Shown: positions 24,111 through 35,932 of the stretch, piece after piece
How the letters are laid out: each line of letters starts with the position of its first letter
How positions within the stretch are numbered: the first letter of the stretch is position 1
Origin: Sphagnum compactum
Taxonomy: Eukaryota > Bryophyta > Sphagnopsida > Sphagnales
Reading direction: 5' to 3'
Length of the DNA: 64,000 nucleotides
NCBI GenBank assembly: GCA_965153455.1
Contig: OZ234501.1
Coordinates: 11,284,001-11,348,000, forward strand
Translations under genes and position numbers: made by a program
Notes under the pieces: model-generated
Seen by the model: the letters and a program-made list of their open reading frames with translations, nothing else
Database searches by the model: none
What the model was told of the DNA's origin: nothing

Positions 24111-24490
24111 GCCAGCAAATAAAAAGGCTGTGTGGGTGTGCGCACTGTGTGGTTTGTTTACAGCGTTGGGCCGGTTCTGGGTTGAGGCCCCGGGTGTACC
24201 AGTACATCAGAGTGGGGTTCCGGTTCGCATTGCGTTCACAGCCCGGTCCGGTTTGGTTCCAGTACAGGAGTGATGAGGCAGATTTGGATCCAGTCTAAGT
24301 GTTGTTTATCCGGTTGGACCTGGTTAGGAACAGGTGTACCACCCACTTCTGGTTTAGTTATGGTGTCCTCGACCCGGTTAAATCCGGTGTTGGGTTTCAG
24401 TCCAGTTAGGGGACAGTTAGCCCAGTTCCAGTTCTTGTTGATGCGAAACAGGGGAACTGGAGTTCCATTGCAGTTTTTTGGTTAATGCAA
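24111..24490. other. GC-rich island with repeated CCGGTT words
   Basis: Inside AT-rich surroundings this 380-bp block repeats CCGGTT or close variants: near 24171, 24218, 24243, 24248, 24308, 24374 and 24384. Open frames here are short and show no domain. The origin is unclear; it could be a decayed minisatellite or transposon fragment. Confidence 0.4.
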
Positions 24491-25203
24491 TTTTTTCACA
24501 TTTCCAATTATGAAACCAAATTCCAATACTTCAATGATTTAAAGAAAAATACCATAGCACCCTGGCAGCTTCAACACTAATAATTATATTATTTTCAGAA
24601 ATATTGGAATTTTCAACCAATTTTTTTTTTTGCCCCCAAAGAACAAAATTCTGTGAAGGAAAATATTGAATCTTCAAGAATATTGTATATGTTGAAATGA
24701 AGAATTCAAAATTAATTAATTAATTATTTGACCGACATGTGTCAAAGTTGCCAAGATGCTATGGAACATGTCCAATATGCACCGTTTGGTGATCACTATT
24801 ACAAACAAGTGTATGATTCATCACTGGCAGATTACATCATATAATGTGGTCAAGAAAATGGCATAATCTGCCACCCCAGACCTAAATGGAAGAAGAATGG
24901 TACATCCATCCATGGACCTTCCTTGTAGATTGGTAGGAGCTTGATTTTGATTAGCAACTTGACTTTCTTTTCACAAACTTTCACCATTGCACATTTGGAA
25001 AATCCTTACAATTTTGCCACAAATACTTGTGAATTCCGTGCCTTGTGAATTTTGCATCTCCTCATTCAACTTGACTCAACACTATGGTGCCACCATTTGA
25101 ATGGGGAATTTAAACACCCCTTTGCATCGTTCAACTAGTTTGCAATGGTTTATTGGTCAATTTTTGTCCGACAAACAAAAGGAGATTGCTATATATACAT
25201 ATA
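24491..25203. other. AT-rich intergenic DNA
   Basis: No open frame of note, only short AT repeats such as (ATTA)n near 24711-24726. It directly flanks the 3' end of the Helitron. Confidence 0.5.
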
Positions 25204-25214
25204 CTAGTCTAAAC

Positions 25215-25233
25215 CCCGTGCCTAATGCACAGG
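25215..25233 (-). terminator. Helitron 3' hairpin
   Basis: A 7-bp stem with a 5-base loop lies just inside the CTAG end of the Helitron. This subterminal hairpin is the family's transposition stop signal. Confidence 0.8.
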
Positions 25234-25278
25234 TTTGTGTGCATTTGATGGTACATATTACAAAATTACAATTACAAA

Positions 25279-28200
25279 CTACAGTTCCAAAACCTCTTTA
25301 TATACGACATTTCGCATGAATCTATCGAGACCCTGGCCGTTGAAAATCTTGATGTTTGCACTACTTGTGACCTGTGAAATAGCAACATACAGCTGACCAT
25401 GGGAATAGACCGGAGACGGCAAATATACCTCAACGTTGTTGAATGTCTGACCTTAACTCTTATTGATTGTGATCACAAATGCCACTCGAACTAGAAATTG
25501 ATGACAACGCAAAACAAATGGCCAATTAGTCCCAGAGGGGGACATGATGATGCGAGGTATGAACACACGTTTGCCGACATTGTTTCCTGTGATGATTTCC
25601 GCTTCAATGACACGCTGACCCAATCTTTTGACAATCAACCTCGTAATATTGCACACTCCTATTGATTGATTGAAATTACGCAACAAAAGGATTGGCACAC
25701 CCACTTTGAGTTCCAGCTCATGATTTGCGATACCGCTGAATTGCAAAGTGTTTAGAAATTCCACCGGATACAATGAATCCATTGAAACTCCTGCAGCAAC
25801 ACTTGCACCTTCTTCTGTTGGAGTCAAAGAATTTGCGCTCAGGTACGTGTGCGATTCTTCAGATAACGATTCTAAAATTGCATTATTGACTTCATCAACG
25901 TCAGTACTTTTGGGGGCTAGAATGCTGCGTTGCATAAGATACATGGCATCTCCAGAGTGGCACTAGTGATCCGGATAGATGGTTCGGATTAATCCTCTTA
26001 AGCTGCAATCTTTTGTTGGCAGCCTCATATGGGATGGAATCTTGATCCAATCTGGATCGACACCTTCTTCTTCTGCAATGGCAGGAAGATTACCGTCTCC
26101 AACATTCAACACCCATTTGGCAAACTCTCGCTGCTCTTCAGAATTGGTTGCCATGACTCGCATGTTGATATGAAGACGAAGAATTGTAACATGCTGCCAA
26201 AGATGCGATCGAGGCAAGGAAGCACTAACAATTTCTTCTCGTCCCCCCTTGGGAACGACAGGCAAGATCTGTCGAAAATCCCCACCAAGGACCACGGTTT
26301 TCCCACCAAAGATTTATCGGTTGCATGTGCGTCATCCAATTGCATCAAATCACGCAAGGTGCGATCAACAGCTTTGAAAGCTCGACGATGCATCATCGGT
26401 GCCTCATCCCAAATGATCAAATCAGCTTTATGCACCAACTCGGCCACTTTCATCTGTTGTGTGATGTTGCAAGTTGACTCATCGTGCAGATCAATCGGAA
26501 TCTTGAATCTTGAATGGGCGGTTCTGCCGCCCAAAAGCAACAAAGATGCAATTCTTGATGAGGCAACTGCAAGCACGATTTTGCTTTGCCCTCATAGACG
26601 GGACAGAAATGTTGTCCAGACAAATGTTTTGCCGGTTCCACCACTGCCATACACAAAGAATAGTTTGCCCTCTTTGTTTGTCACGGCATTCAAAATAGTT
26701 TCGTATGTGTTACGCTGATCATCATTGAACCTATCTTCTGCATTGTCTGCAGCTGTGGTCAATGAATGCTGATCATAAGCCAACTCTTCTTCGACCAATC
26801 GGTTTCTTCCATGAACAGAAGGGATGTAATTAGACTTGGGAAGCGTTGGAAATCTTCCAGGCGGTGTCCATTGCGCATGAGAACCTGATCGATCTCATAT
26901 AATGCACGATCCTTTAGCACATCCTCAGGAAGGGTAACAGTTGAATCATCACGCTCGCAACGTGTCATTGCTTCAATGTCATCGCTCAAAGACTCCCAAT
27001 GTGCATCCCATAGCTGTCTGGGATTTGTGACCTCACAAAACATCAACATCGAGGCAAACATGTCACACAGATGTCGTTCTGAGGCCCAAACACCGGCTTC
27101 TTCCAAGGTTTGATGCCATTCATTGTCGTCTGCAAGCAAACCCATTGCAATGTATGCATCTTTGAATGTGTCGTGCTCTCTGCCATCCACTGTCCGCAAA
27201 TGCTCGTAGGATGTGGCACCTTTGACGCAGTTCAGCAGCATTCACAAATAATAACGTTCACCCGATGTCGGGTGTGCATAATACATGCGACCAATGGCAA
27301 AGTCTCTCTTGCGCGTTGTCCATCGCTTCAACTTTCGATTCCACACCCATTGCTGAGGGAATTGATCGAACGTAAAGCTTCGTGCAACTTCCGATTCTTG
27401 GTTTGTTTTGAACCATTCTGTGAGCATCATTCTGGAAATGGCTAACCGTGTTGCCACTTCCTGCACATCATCGTCATCGTCAAACAACACCATTTGCTGA
27501 TTGGGCAAATGGTATTGCAAACGCTCAACAGTAGGAAACCGCTCATGCATATCAAACTTGAAGATGCGCCACGTTGCTTCCGATGCAGATACATAGCGAC
27601 AATTGAGATATTTTTTAATTTCATCAGTTTCGACCACATTCCCTTCGGTGGCATTGTCGCTCTGGCGTGAGATCTCAACAGTTGCATGATCATGTCCTTT
27701 ATATACGTACTTGAATAGATATTTGGCTGCACGAATATTGTTGCAGACCTCAACGTTGATGTGCGCATTGTATTTGTTCGATAAATAGACATTGTGCGGT
27801 ACCACCCAACGATTGTCCAATTCAATGCCATGAACCAAAACTATGTGCCCCGTATCTCTACGCCGATAAATAGGGTATCTGTTTACATCCATCACCGTCT
27901 CGGATTGGAACTTGCGTGGATATTGTTTTTTGCATTTGCTTTCTTCCATGCACGGGGCATTTGGAAACGCAGCTCCACATGGACCATGCATCATGCATCT
28001 GGCAACCATCTCGTGGGCCAACTTGTTTGTTTCTGAATTCGGAAGTTCAGCACTGATCATGTGGTCTACATCTTGCATGCGGCAGCCCACGCTTTTGAAA
28101 TTCAACGACATAGATTCCCGCAATCGTGCGTCCCAAAATATGGTTCTTGTGAATGTCATTGATCAACTCCTTCAGCTTGATTTTGAACACTCGAGTTACC

Positions 28201-29798
28201 AAATCGGGTCGATCCTGAGGTTGCTGTCCGAGTAGCAACGCTTTCTTGATTTCAAGCCATTGGGGATTGCAAGTGAATGTAACAAACGCATCTAGGCAGC
28301 CGGCCCATCTACAGATTGCCATGGCATCTTGATAATTCTGAACCATGTGACGTGGACCTACTGTGAAAGAAGATGGCAAAATGATCCTTTGGTCGATGGC
28401 AGCAGCGCTATTGTCACCTGCAGCGATGACGTCTTGAAGGCCTTGATAAATATCCGCGCGAAGTTTTTTTTGATTCAGGCGCAGATACTTCAAGCGATTT
28501 TGTTTGATAGCCGCATAAGCATCCACAATGTATTGATGCCGCAATCGGTCACCCCGAAGCAACGCAATGCCATCAGTGTCTCGATGTTGAAGTCGATAAC
28601 CATAAAATTCTGCCATTGTCACATTGCAATGTTTTCTTTGAAGCTTAGATTCTCCCGCATGGTTTTCATCCAAATTTGCATCAGCAATAACACCATTGTG
28701 CAGAATATTCGGATGCCATCCATCCTCACCATAAGGAAATAGCAACATATAATGTAGAGCCATGTATCCCACATGTAGTTCGGAAATGCGCTGAAACGGG
28801 CCAGCTTGCTGAGCAAGGACGATGTTACATCTGTCTACAGCCTCAAAACCATCTCCTACCATCAATGCAGCGACTTCATCGGCCGTCGGCACATTGTATC
28901 GACGGGCATCCTTTGTTCGAGAGGCAATGAGACGCAATTTCAGATCCATGGGAGCACCTTCTATTGCCATCATATCCCTTGCCATTTTGAACACTTCGAC
29001 ATAGGGATTGATATTGTACATCATGGTCAACAACCGATCCAACGTCGTTGGATCAAGCGAGGGCATAACGGCATGGCGGTTTTGACGTTCGCGTTTGGTA
29101 TCATGAATGTACAACTGTGCAAACTATGGCCGTTGTCTTTCGGCAGGACATAGGGATCCGATTTTGTGATAAAGTTCACCTTGAATGCAAAAGGAGTACG
29201 GTCCAGGGCCTCCTGTTACCGACTCATCAACTTTAGCACCGAGCGAAGTGAATGCCAACACCGAATTGTACATGCGAATCTGATCTCGAAATTTGACGGC
29301 ACTGCTCTTTTTGCTAGTTAAAAGAACTTCCAGCTCTTGCGGTGTTGCAGGAAGATTCGGCAACAAAGCTTTGCCATTCTCGCAACACAGAGAAAATTGT
29401 GGGTTGTTGTTCCTCGACTTTGCCGATCGTTCTTTGATCCACATTTTTGCGCTGCAGAATCCACATATTGTGTCCATTTCTCCACAATCCCATCGTCCCG
29501 GGGCTGACGCATCTTCATCTCCAAACAATTGTAATGCGTCATTGCGAAGAGAAGGCTATTCACGTTGCTTAGCATGCTGTTCTTTCTGTAGGCGATTGCG
29601 ACGTTCACGTGCAGATTTTGACGTGCCTTGATTGAATTCTGCTGGAACATCAATATGTGGAACAGGATTTTCCAAAGAGTCAGTTTGCTCGTCATTCCGT
29701 TGAGCTTCTAGGTGCTGCCAAAGGGCCGTCAAAGTAGCCAAAGCACTACCATGTTGCGCAATGAGTGCACGCATACGTTCTTGTATGTCTTCGGGCAT
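25279..29798 (-). pseudogene. Helitron Rep/PIF1-like helicase, inactivated
   Basis: One former reading unit runs from an ATG at 29798 to a stop at 25279. In order: an N-terminal part (29798-29556); a Cys-rich finger (CGFCSAKMW, near 29470-29445); the Helitron-like N domain with AFVTFTCNPQWLEI (about 28290-28250); the Rep HUH site KRGLPHA (28090-28074); the Rep tyrosine motif AAKYLFKYVYKG (about 27735-27700); and PIF1 helicase motifs with Walker A GSGGTGKT (about 26650-26627), Walker B IIWDEAP (about 26420-26400), [10 protein letters not shown] (26283-26254) and a C-terminal SHGQLYVAISQV (about 25410-25375). Six in-frame stops lie at 29556, 29124, 27242, 26592, 25963 and 25453, with frameshifts near 28075, 26800-26840 and 26290. 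A deletion at 28075 removes the second His of the HUH site, so the Rep is dead. Confidence 0.92.
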
Positions 29799-30447
29799 CT
29801 TGGGGCGAGGGTTTTCTCCTGCACTCTTCTGTGATGGTGTCGTGTGTGTGGAGTTTATTGAAGTCTAGCTACATCAACTGAAGAATTGTGCAGGCAGCGC
29901 TACTGGTGTCAAAATGTGAGCCAAAATCAATCCGTGGGGTGGCGGAGGAAATGAAAGTCCATGGCTTATTAGTTTGTATTTACTTATTTGCTCAAGGTGT
30001 TGTTGATTCCTACAAAGATCACAATAGAGAAGAAGAGAAAGTGTGTGTGTGAGAGAGAGAGAGTATTTCAAAGCAGTATTGTATGGACTTATCAAAATCC
30101 ATCTTCTCTCATTTGAATGTGATTAACTTACTGTGTAGTATTGGACTTACTTATTAAATGACAAAGAGGGACTGGATAGGTGTTGGACTATATAGTGGGT
30201 GAAGGGCATTTCCAAAAGTAAGGGACCTAGAACAACACAATAGCCAAGTTTGGGCTCACACTTTGCAAATGTTCTCAACTCATGTGCTATACCCATAGTT
30301 AAAGCATGAGGAAAGCAATATCGGGAACTTGAACATATATATCATAGTCCCTGAACGGATTCAGCAAATGTTTGCCAAATAATTAATATATTTAGAATCT
30401 TAAACGTTGGCTCTGGATTTTTGATTTTTTGAAAATTTTAGTATAGA

Positions 30448-31620
30448 TAATATCATTAGCAAGAGACACCAAATTGTAACGATTATATAACAATCTTGGT
30501 TTGTCTAAACTGTGTGTGATGGGTGTTTGGCCCCCATAGACCTGAGTTTTCAAATCCCAAATCTGACCCCCAGAAACTTATTTTTGTTGATTTTGGCATT
30601 CTTGGTAGTTACTTTTTTCAAAATTTAATTAATTCGAAAATAATTTAATGAATGCTGAATTTGTTAAGGAGTATGATAAATCAAGAGGAGTAAATTAGGA
30701 GGGGGGAGGGTTCTTTACACCTTAAGTGTAACATCGTCACCCCCTTCCCTCTCGAGGAGTCCAATCTCACCAAAGACACCAACTTGACTATTACTTGGAT
30801 CCACCAGGACTTTGTGTTGCTACAATGCAAATGACAACTTACCATGATTATTTAAATACTTGTCAATATCAAAGTTTTGATTTGGAGAAGAGTTTAGAAG
30901 TTGTGGAAGCATGTGGACCCAGTGATCTGCAACCGAGCTTAGGGCGCCAGCCACAAAGAAGATCAGCAACAATGTTCAGCCGATCTTGGCCCCATAAAAT
31001 GGCAACAGATTTGCCTTCAGGATCAAGAACTTGAAATGTTGGTGCTCCAATGCCACCAAGTTCCTGCACCTGCCATCCCTCCCAAATCAGTTCCAGGCAC
31101 CATTATTTTAGACTCAATGCCCAAATAAAATGCCAGACTCTAGGACCTCTTCATATGGTTCTTCAAAGGCAGCAATGTAGACTTATGAGATGAAACCTGC
31201 TCAAAACAATTGGATTCCAGCCTTGAGATGCTTTGCACCAGATAGTGCCTAACTATCCACATATTACACTACAGAGGTACTAATAATAATAAAAACAAAA
31301 TTTGCATTAAGGAAAGTAAAAGATTTTACCTGGCTAGAAAATTTTGCAACTGCTGTACTCAGTGGGTCGATAACATACACTGATCTTTGAAATTGAAACT
31401 GGATCCAAGAAACGTTTGATGGTGCTCCACGACATTCTAAAGCCTGGACCTACATTAATGATGAACATCTTATGCCATGTTTGCATCATCAAAACCACAC
31501 ACCTGCTAATCAATTTCAAGCATGCACACAACTTTAGGTTAGGAAGATGTGCCAATCTCTGACTTGTGCATGCGTCCAAATGCAATTGTGACATAGCACA
31601 CAACCATCAAATTTCACCCA
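30448..31620. other. Intergenic DNA; one unrecognised minus-strand frame
   Basis: On the minus strand a frame open from about 31090 to 30869 encodes words like GGIGAPTFQVLDPEGKS and VAILWGQDRLNIVADLL, which read like real protein rather than random sequence. No family comes to mind, and no clear neighbouring exon was found. It may be a gene fragment or a captured exon. Confidence 0.35.
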
Positions 31621-31675
31621 AGGTCCTTGATGATTATATCAATTGAAGGTTTATTGTAATAATCATCAAGGACCT
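31621..31675. repeat. Perfect 17-bp inverted repeat with 21-base loop
   Basis: AGGTCCTTGATGATTAT at 31621-31637 is exactly complementary to 31659-31675. The two arms are separated by 21 bases. The stem could form a hairpin in RNA or DNA. There is no T-run that would make it a Pol III terminator. Confidence 0.8.
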
Positions 31676-32113
31676 GAGAGAGAAACCACATTAAGAGGAG
31701 CATGAATTTCAAACCACGTTTGTTTCCATGTGGATTTTGCATGGGCGCTGATGGGAAGGAACTTGGGAACAGTTTAAACTGCAAAAGCTACTTACTCAAT
31801 CCGCGTCGTTTTGTCCATTGACCTGGGAAAAGAAGAAGCGACAACAAACAGCCATCTTCCGGCCCCCCCAAGATGTTGCCCAAGACTTGGCACAGATCTG
31901 AAAGCTGCTCAAAACGTGGGATTGACACACAAAAGAGTCTATGGCTTTAAGCCCTTGTCTATGAAATTATGTAATCTTGTAATTATGTTATTTTTTGGAT
32001 GTATCCAGAGTTTTATGGCTTCAATTGCTCTCTCTCTCTTGGTGGGCCTCAACCTTGCTTGAGGTGTCGTTGATACTAAAGAAGGAGCAGAAGCAGCATC
32101 ATCTAACCACCGA
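31676..32113. other. Intergenic DNA
   Basis: A plus-strand frame at 31811-32062 has a hydrophobic C-terminal run but no recognised family. It ends in the same frame that continues past one stop into the GC-rich frame at 32114-32284. Confidence 0.35.
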
Positions 32114-32284
32114 ATGATCATGGAGCTCGAGCACGCGTATGCGATTTTGCGAAAGCTGGGAGCAGAAGGCCTGGATGGATTCCTGAGGGAAGAAGCGTCT
32201 GCTCCGCGGGAGCTCGCGAGGGCAGTTGAGAGGCCATCCCGCACCCGCGTGCACGCGGACACATTGTCCCACCCTTCGACTTGA
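32114..32284 (+). CDS. Possible short GC-rich coding segment, 56 codons, unrecognised
   Basis: From the ATG at 32114 to the stop at 32282-32284 the frame encodes MIMELEHAYAILRKLGAEGL followed by DGFLREEASAPRELARAV and an Arg/Ser-rich end. It is markedly GC-richer than its surroundings, with GC-rich third positions (GAG, CTC, GCG). It also contains an amphipathic helix-like pattern with Glu, Leu and Arg. The frame is open upstream to the stop at 32062, so it could be the last exon of a longer gene. No family is recognised, and chance cannot be excluded. Confidence 0.3.
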   Translation: MIMELEHAYAILRKLGAEGLDGFLREEASAPRELARAVERPSRTRVHADTLSHPST

Positions 32285-34510
32285 CGTCCTCGCTATATTT
32301 AGCTACTGTCCGTAGCTACTGACCGTCCAGATTAAGGGGAAGCTTCATTCTTCCTTTACTATATGTAATATATAACCACGCACCTCTTCCCCTTTCTTCC
32401 CCTGAATAGGGTATGTGTTCCAAAGTGTCATAAAATGGCGTGGATATCCATGATTAATTACACGATCACATGGTAAAACTTGCAAACCAAACTAAAAGAA
32501 TTTGATGGAATGCACAAATAAAGTGTCATGTACTATCTTAAGTGAAAAATGCACACAACAAATTAATTTGCACAATTGTGACAAATTTGTGACAAGACCA
32601 ATTAAATTCACCTTCAAATTGTTTATAAAGTTTGCACCTTTTAGGCTTTCATACGGGAATGACTTACAAGTCAACATTAACCACGGTTATGAAACGTGGA
32701 TCTTTTCATAGTGTGTAATCACATTTATTGAAAGTAAATGAATGCTGACATAAGAGAATACAAAAAATTATAATATTGAACCTAAACCAATTTTAAGTTT
32801 AACAAACTATTGAGTGAGCACAAACACATCAAACGATAGGGTTTGAAAAGAAAATGAAAAAAATCCAAAAGCAATGATTTGTTCATGGCAAAACACAATT
32901 GAAAGATTTGTCAAAAAACCTTGTCAAAAAATGGTTTGGATCCATATCTAGCACTGGTAGTTTCCCTTATCAATATGATTATTTCAAAAAGGATCAATCA
33001 TGAAAATCCTTAAACATTTCCATTTTGATGTAGCAAATAAATAAATTATGGGTTGATGCAAAACAAGAGTTTCAAAAATATATATGTGGGTCAAAGTGTG
33101 GATATCATTATATATTTGCTACAATGTATCATATAAGGGAAAAAATTTGATAATAATACATGACATTACCGTATGAGCATTCCATTGTAAAATCTTTGAA
33201 ACTATTAGAAATTGATATTGGTTAATTCTAAATTTGACAAATGTCAATTCATTTATAATATACTAGGAAAGTGTTCAATACATATAAGAGTGAAGTAAAA
33301 GTGTATCTTGCATGTTCCAAACATGTTTGATTTGAAAGTGAAGATGTTAAGTAGTAAAAAGTCTCATCCCTTAGATGAATTGACATCTTAAAACATCAAT
33401 GAAGTTGCAAACTTCAATATGCTCATGGAAAGTATTAATGAAGGAATATACATATGTATTACACACAAACAAAAGGGGAATTAATAATCCCATTTTTTTC
33501 AAATTTTGATCCAATTCATGATTTCATAAAATTAGAGTCTATTTTGTGTGATGGGATAAACATACCTATAAGATGTTAAAAATTAGAACAATTGTATGTT
33601 CAAAAGTGAAAATTTTGCGGCATTCATGAGCGATCACGCAAGGAAGTCTTTTAAGTATGTGATGGGTTCCTTTCAAATGTCTCATAGATGAAAACTAAGT
33701 ATTAAACATGTGAATGATCCTAACATAAACACATAAAAATGTGACACTCATATTGTGTGTGTGCATAACATTGGGTTTTTATCTTTGATGCCAAACCTTG
33801 CCTTTGTGTTAAAAAGGATTTCTTGTGGAAAATAACCTCCATAGGTTCAAACTCCAGTACAATGTTGAGTAGGTATATTAATGGAACTCATATAGAGAGT
33901 GATATTAATGTTGTTATCACCCTACTGACCAAACTAGTGTAGCTTTGTTGAAGTAGTCTTATGATATCCTTATTGCCTCATATGGTGATCCAATGATATC
34001 CTTCTTATACCCAATATGCTTGATACATGTTTTTGGTGGAGAGTTGAAATGAGTATGACCCTTTCTTATCAAGGGTGCTGCTTAATATTTATAAAGAACT
34101 TATTGTTTCAAAAATTAATGTTTGATTTTTTTATAGCTTCTAGGTATTCAATGGGTAAGTGGATTGGAAAGCTTTGGAAGTTCTTTTATATTTGTAATCA
34201 AACAAGTTGTTGGAGATTGGCTATTGCTTACGTTGATGGCTCTCAATATTGAGTTGTGGTAAGTATTTTAAAAAATTGAGACTAAAACTCAAGAAGTTCA
34301 TTGTTTTTTTCTTGACTCTTATGTACATTCCCTTCCCCTTCTCAAATGCAATTTGCCGTTTGAATAAAGGTAAAATGTCAAACCGATATTGATATTAACA
34401 AGTGTTACACTAATAATCAAGATATTCATTCTAGCCATATATATATTTAAAAGTTCTCTAACTTCCAATATCCAAGTAATTCCAAACTGCCAAGAACTGG
34501 ACTCAACCAT
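32285..34510. other. AT-rich intergenic DNA, no gene seen
   Basis: Only short open frames without motifs occur (for example 32502-32711 and 34016-34252). No repeat structure of note was found. Confidence 0.5.
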
Positions 34511-34690
34511 TTTACATGGACTCAAACCTGGCTTTAGAACCAAACCTAATGAGTTTCATAGATCCAAACCTAGGTCAAAGAATTGAACCTAGCAGTAGTT
34601 ATACATGGACCCAAGTGTGGCTCTAGAACTAGACTCAAAGGGTTTCATGGATCCGGATTCGGCCAATAAGTTTTAAGGGTTTTTCACAAG
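34511..34690 (+). repeat. Two-copy direct repeat, period about 89 bp
   Basis: ACATGGACTCAA near 34514 and ACATGGACCCAA near 34603 each begin a block. The shared order of words is TGGCT(T/C)TAGAAC, AGTTTCAT or GGTTTCAT, then GATCC. The second copy is diverged and slightly shorter. Confidence 0.55.
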
Positions 34691-35920
34691 GTTTTATTTC
34701 TTAAGGTTACATAGGGGCTAGGTCTTAAGTTGAGATAATGTTTAAGATTTTTAGGTTTTAGAGTCCTATGTCTCAGTTCTAAGATTTTAGGGTCACAAGT
34801 CTAAGGCCTTAAGCTTTTTTAATATATATAAGAACATCTTCAATGATAGCATTCAAATGACTCTTACATGAATATGTTATGATGTTTCTAGGTTGTTCCC
34901 TATGTTAGACAAAGGCCCAAATAGGGCCCATGTGGGTGGACGCATTGCTGACTAACTATTCCTCTTGGGAACATGTCAAGGAACACTTTGGGAACTCATT
35001 GAGAACGTTTACAAACATCATGGGAACCTTTTGTGAACATGGTGGGAACACCAAAATTCCAAAAAAACCAAAATTGCTTAGAAATCAGCTTTCAAACCAC
35101 TCCCAAAATAAGTTGGAAATTGGCTCGAACCTAAAATCGGAAGTGGAGATTCTTGTGAGGGTTGGACCCATCCGACCCCTGGGGTCAAGAAAATCTGATC
35201 CAACCCCAAAATCAACGAGTTTTAATTTTTGAAAATATTTTCTAGACCTAAAACTAGGAGGTCATCTTCCGTTTTTTTTTCAAAAACTCTAGACCCAGCA
35301 GACTAGACAATTGTTGTTAAAATCAAGAACTAGCCAGCTCCGGTCCAAACTCCCAATGGGTTCCCCCATGTTCCCTAAGTTCCCAATGAGTTCCCCCCAT
35401 GTTCCCCAAGTTCCATTGTGTTCCTCAACATATTCTCGAGAGCACCTCACTTTTATCCCATATGCTTTGGCAAATGTTGTCCTCCTTTCAGCAATAGTTG
35501 GGCCAAAGGGGAGGAACTGAGTACCTCAAAATAGAACCTTCTATTTTGGGGAGCCTCCACAATTTGATTCTTTTTTGAGTGATGGGCCAATCAAATTGGC
35601 TCATTGCAAAAAAAAATAAAATTGAACTTGGTAGGCCCCTCATCTAATTTATTAGGAGAGGTGAATAGGAGAGGCATAATAATATGAAAATGAAATGGGT
35701 GTTTTATTCTGCTGAATAATTAATTAATTATTAATTTGAATATTTCATTTATTAAATTATTGAGATTTATATTATAGTATATTTGTTTAGTTATTTGCAT
35801 AATCCAAAAGATTCTTCAAACTTCACCCAAATTTGTTCATTGAGAAAAAAAACGTAGTTTCTGAAATTTTCAGCAGTTCTAAAAATAATACAAATGAAAA
35901 AAGAAAAAAGAAAAAACACT
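34691..35920. other. Non-coding DNA with GGGAAC / GTTCCC inverted blocks
   Basis: Near 34968-35050 the word GGGAAC(A/T/C) is repeated about five times on the plus strand. Near 35360-35440 its complement GTTCCC or GTTCCCC is repeated about six times. The two blocks face each other about 300 bp apart, as in a foldback element. Open frames at 34930-35232 and 35311-35520 merely translate these repeats. Confidence 0.45.
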
Positions 35921-35924
35921 GCTG

Positions 35925-35932
35925 TATAAATA
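35925..35932 (+). promoter_or_regulatory. Candidate TATA box
   Basis: TATAAATA lies 112 bp upstream of the ATG at 36037, at a spacing compatible with a plant core promoter. Two telo-box-like words (AACCCTAAAAC, AACCCTAAAATCC) follow the short frame, at 36183-36206. Support is circumstantial. Confidence 0.35.

Larger units (their letters stand above)
25204..30447 (-). mobile_element. Helitron with both ends, 5.2 kb
   Basis: On the minus strand the element starts at 30447 with TCTATACTAAAATTTTC, preceded by A. It ends at 25204 with CTAG followed by T, so it sits between A and T as Helitrons require. Eleven bases after a 7-bp hairpin the element ends: arms CCTGTGC and GCACGGG with one T-G wobble, loop ATTAG, at 25215-25233. 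The interior encodes a Rep-helicase protein, now broken. A TATATAG word near 30189-30195 could be its promoter. The 3' end is very close to the Helitron consensus; the 5' end is chosen by the TC motif and is somewhat less certain. Confidence 0.85.

Noticed and set aside
26029-26718. 229-codon plus-strand frame inside the Helitron
   Set aside because: It is antisense to the PIF1 helicase motifs, which are unambiguous on the minus strand.
33830-33865. tRNA or SINE B-box (GGTTCAAACTCC)
   Set aside because: There is no matching A-box, no cloverleaf and no tail at the expected distance.
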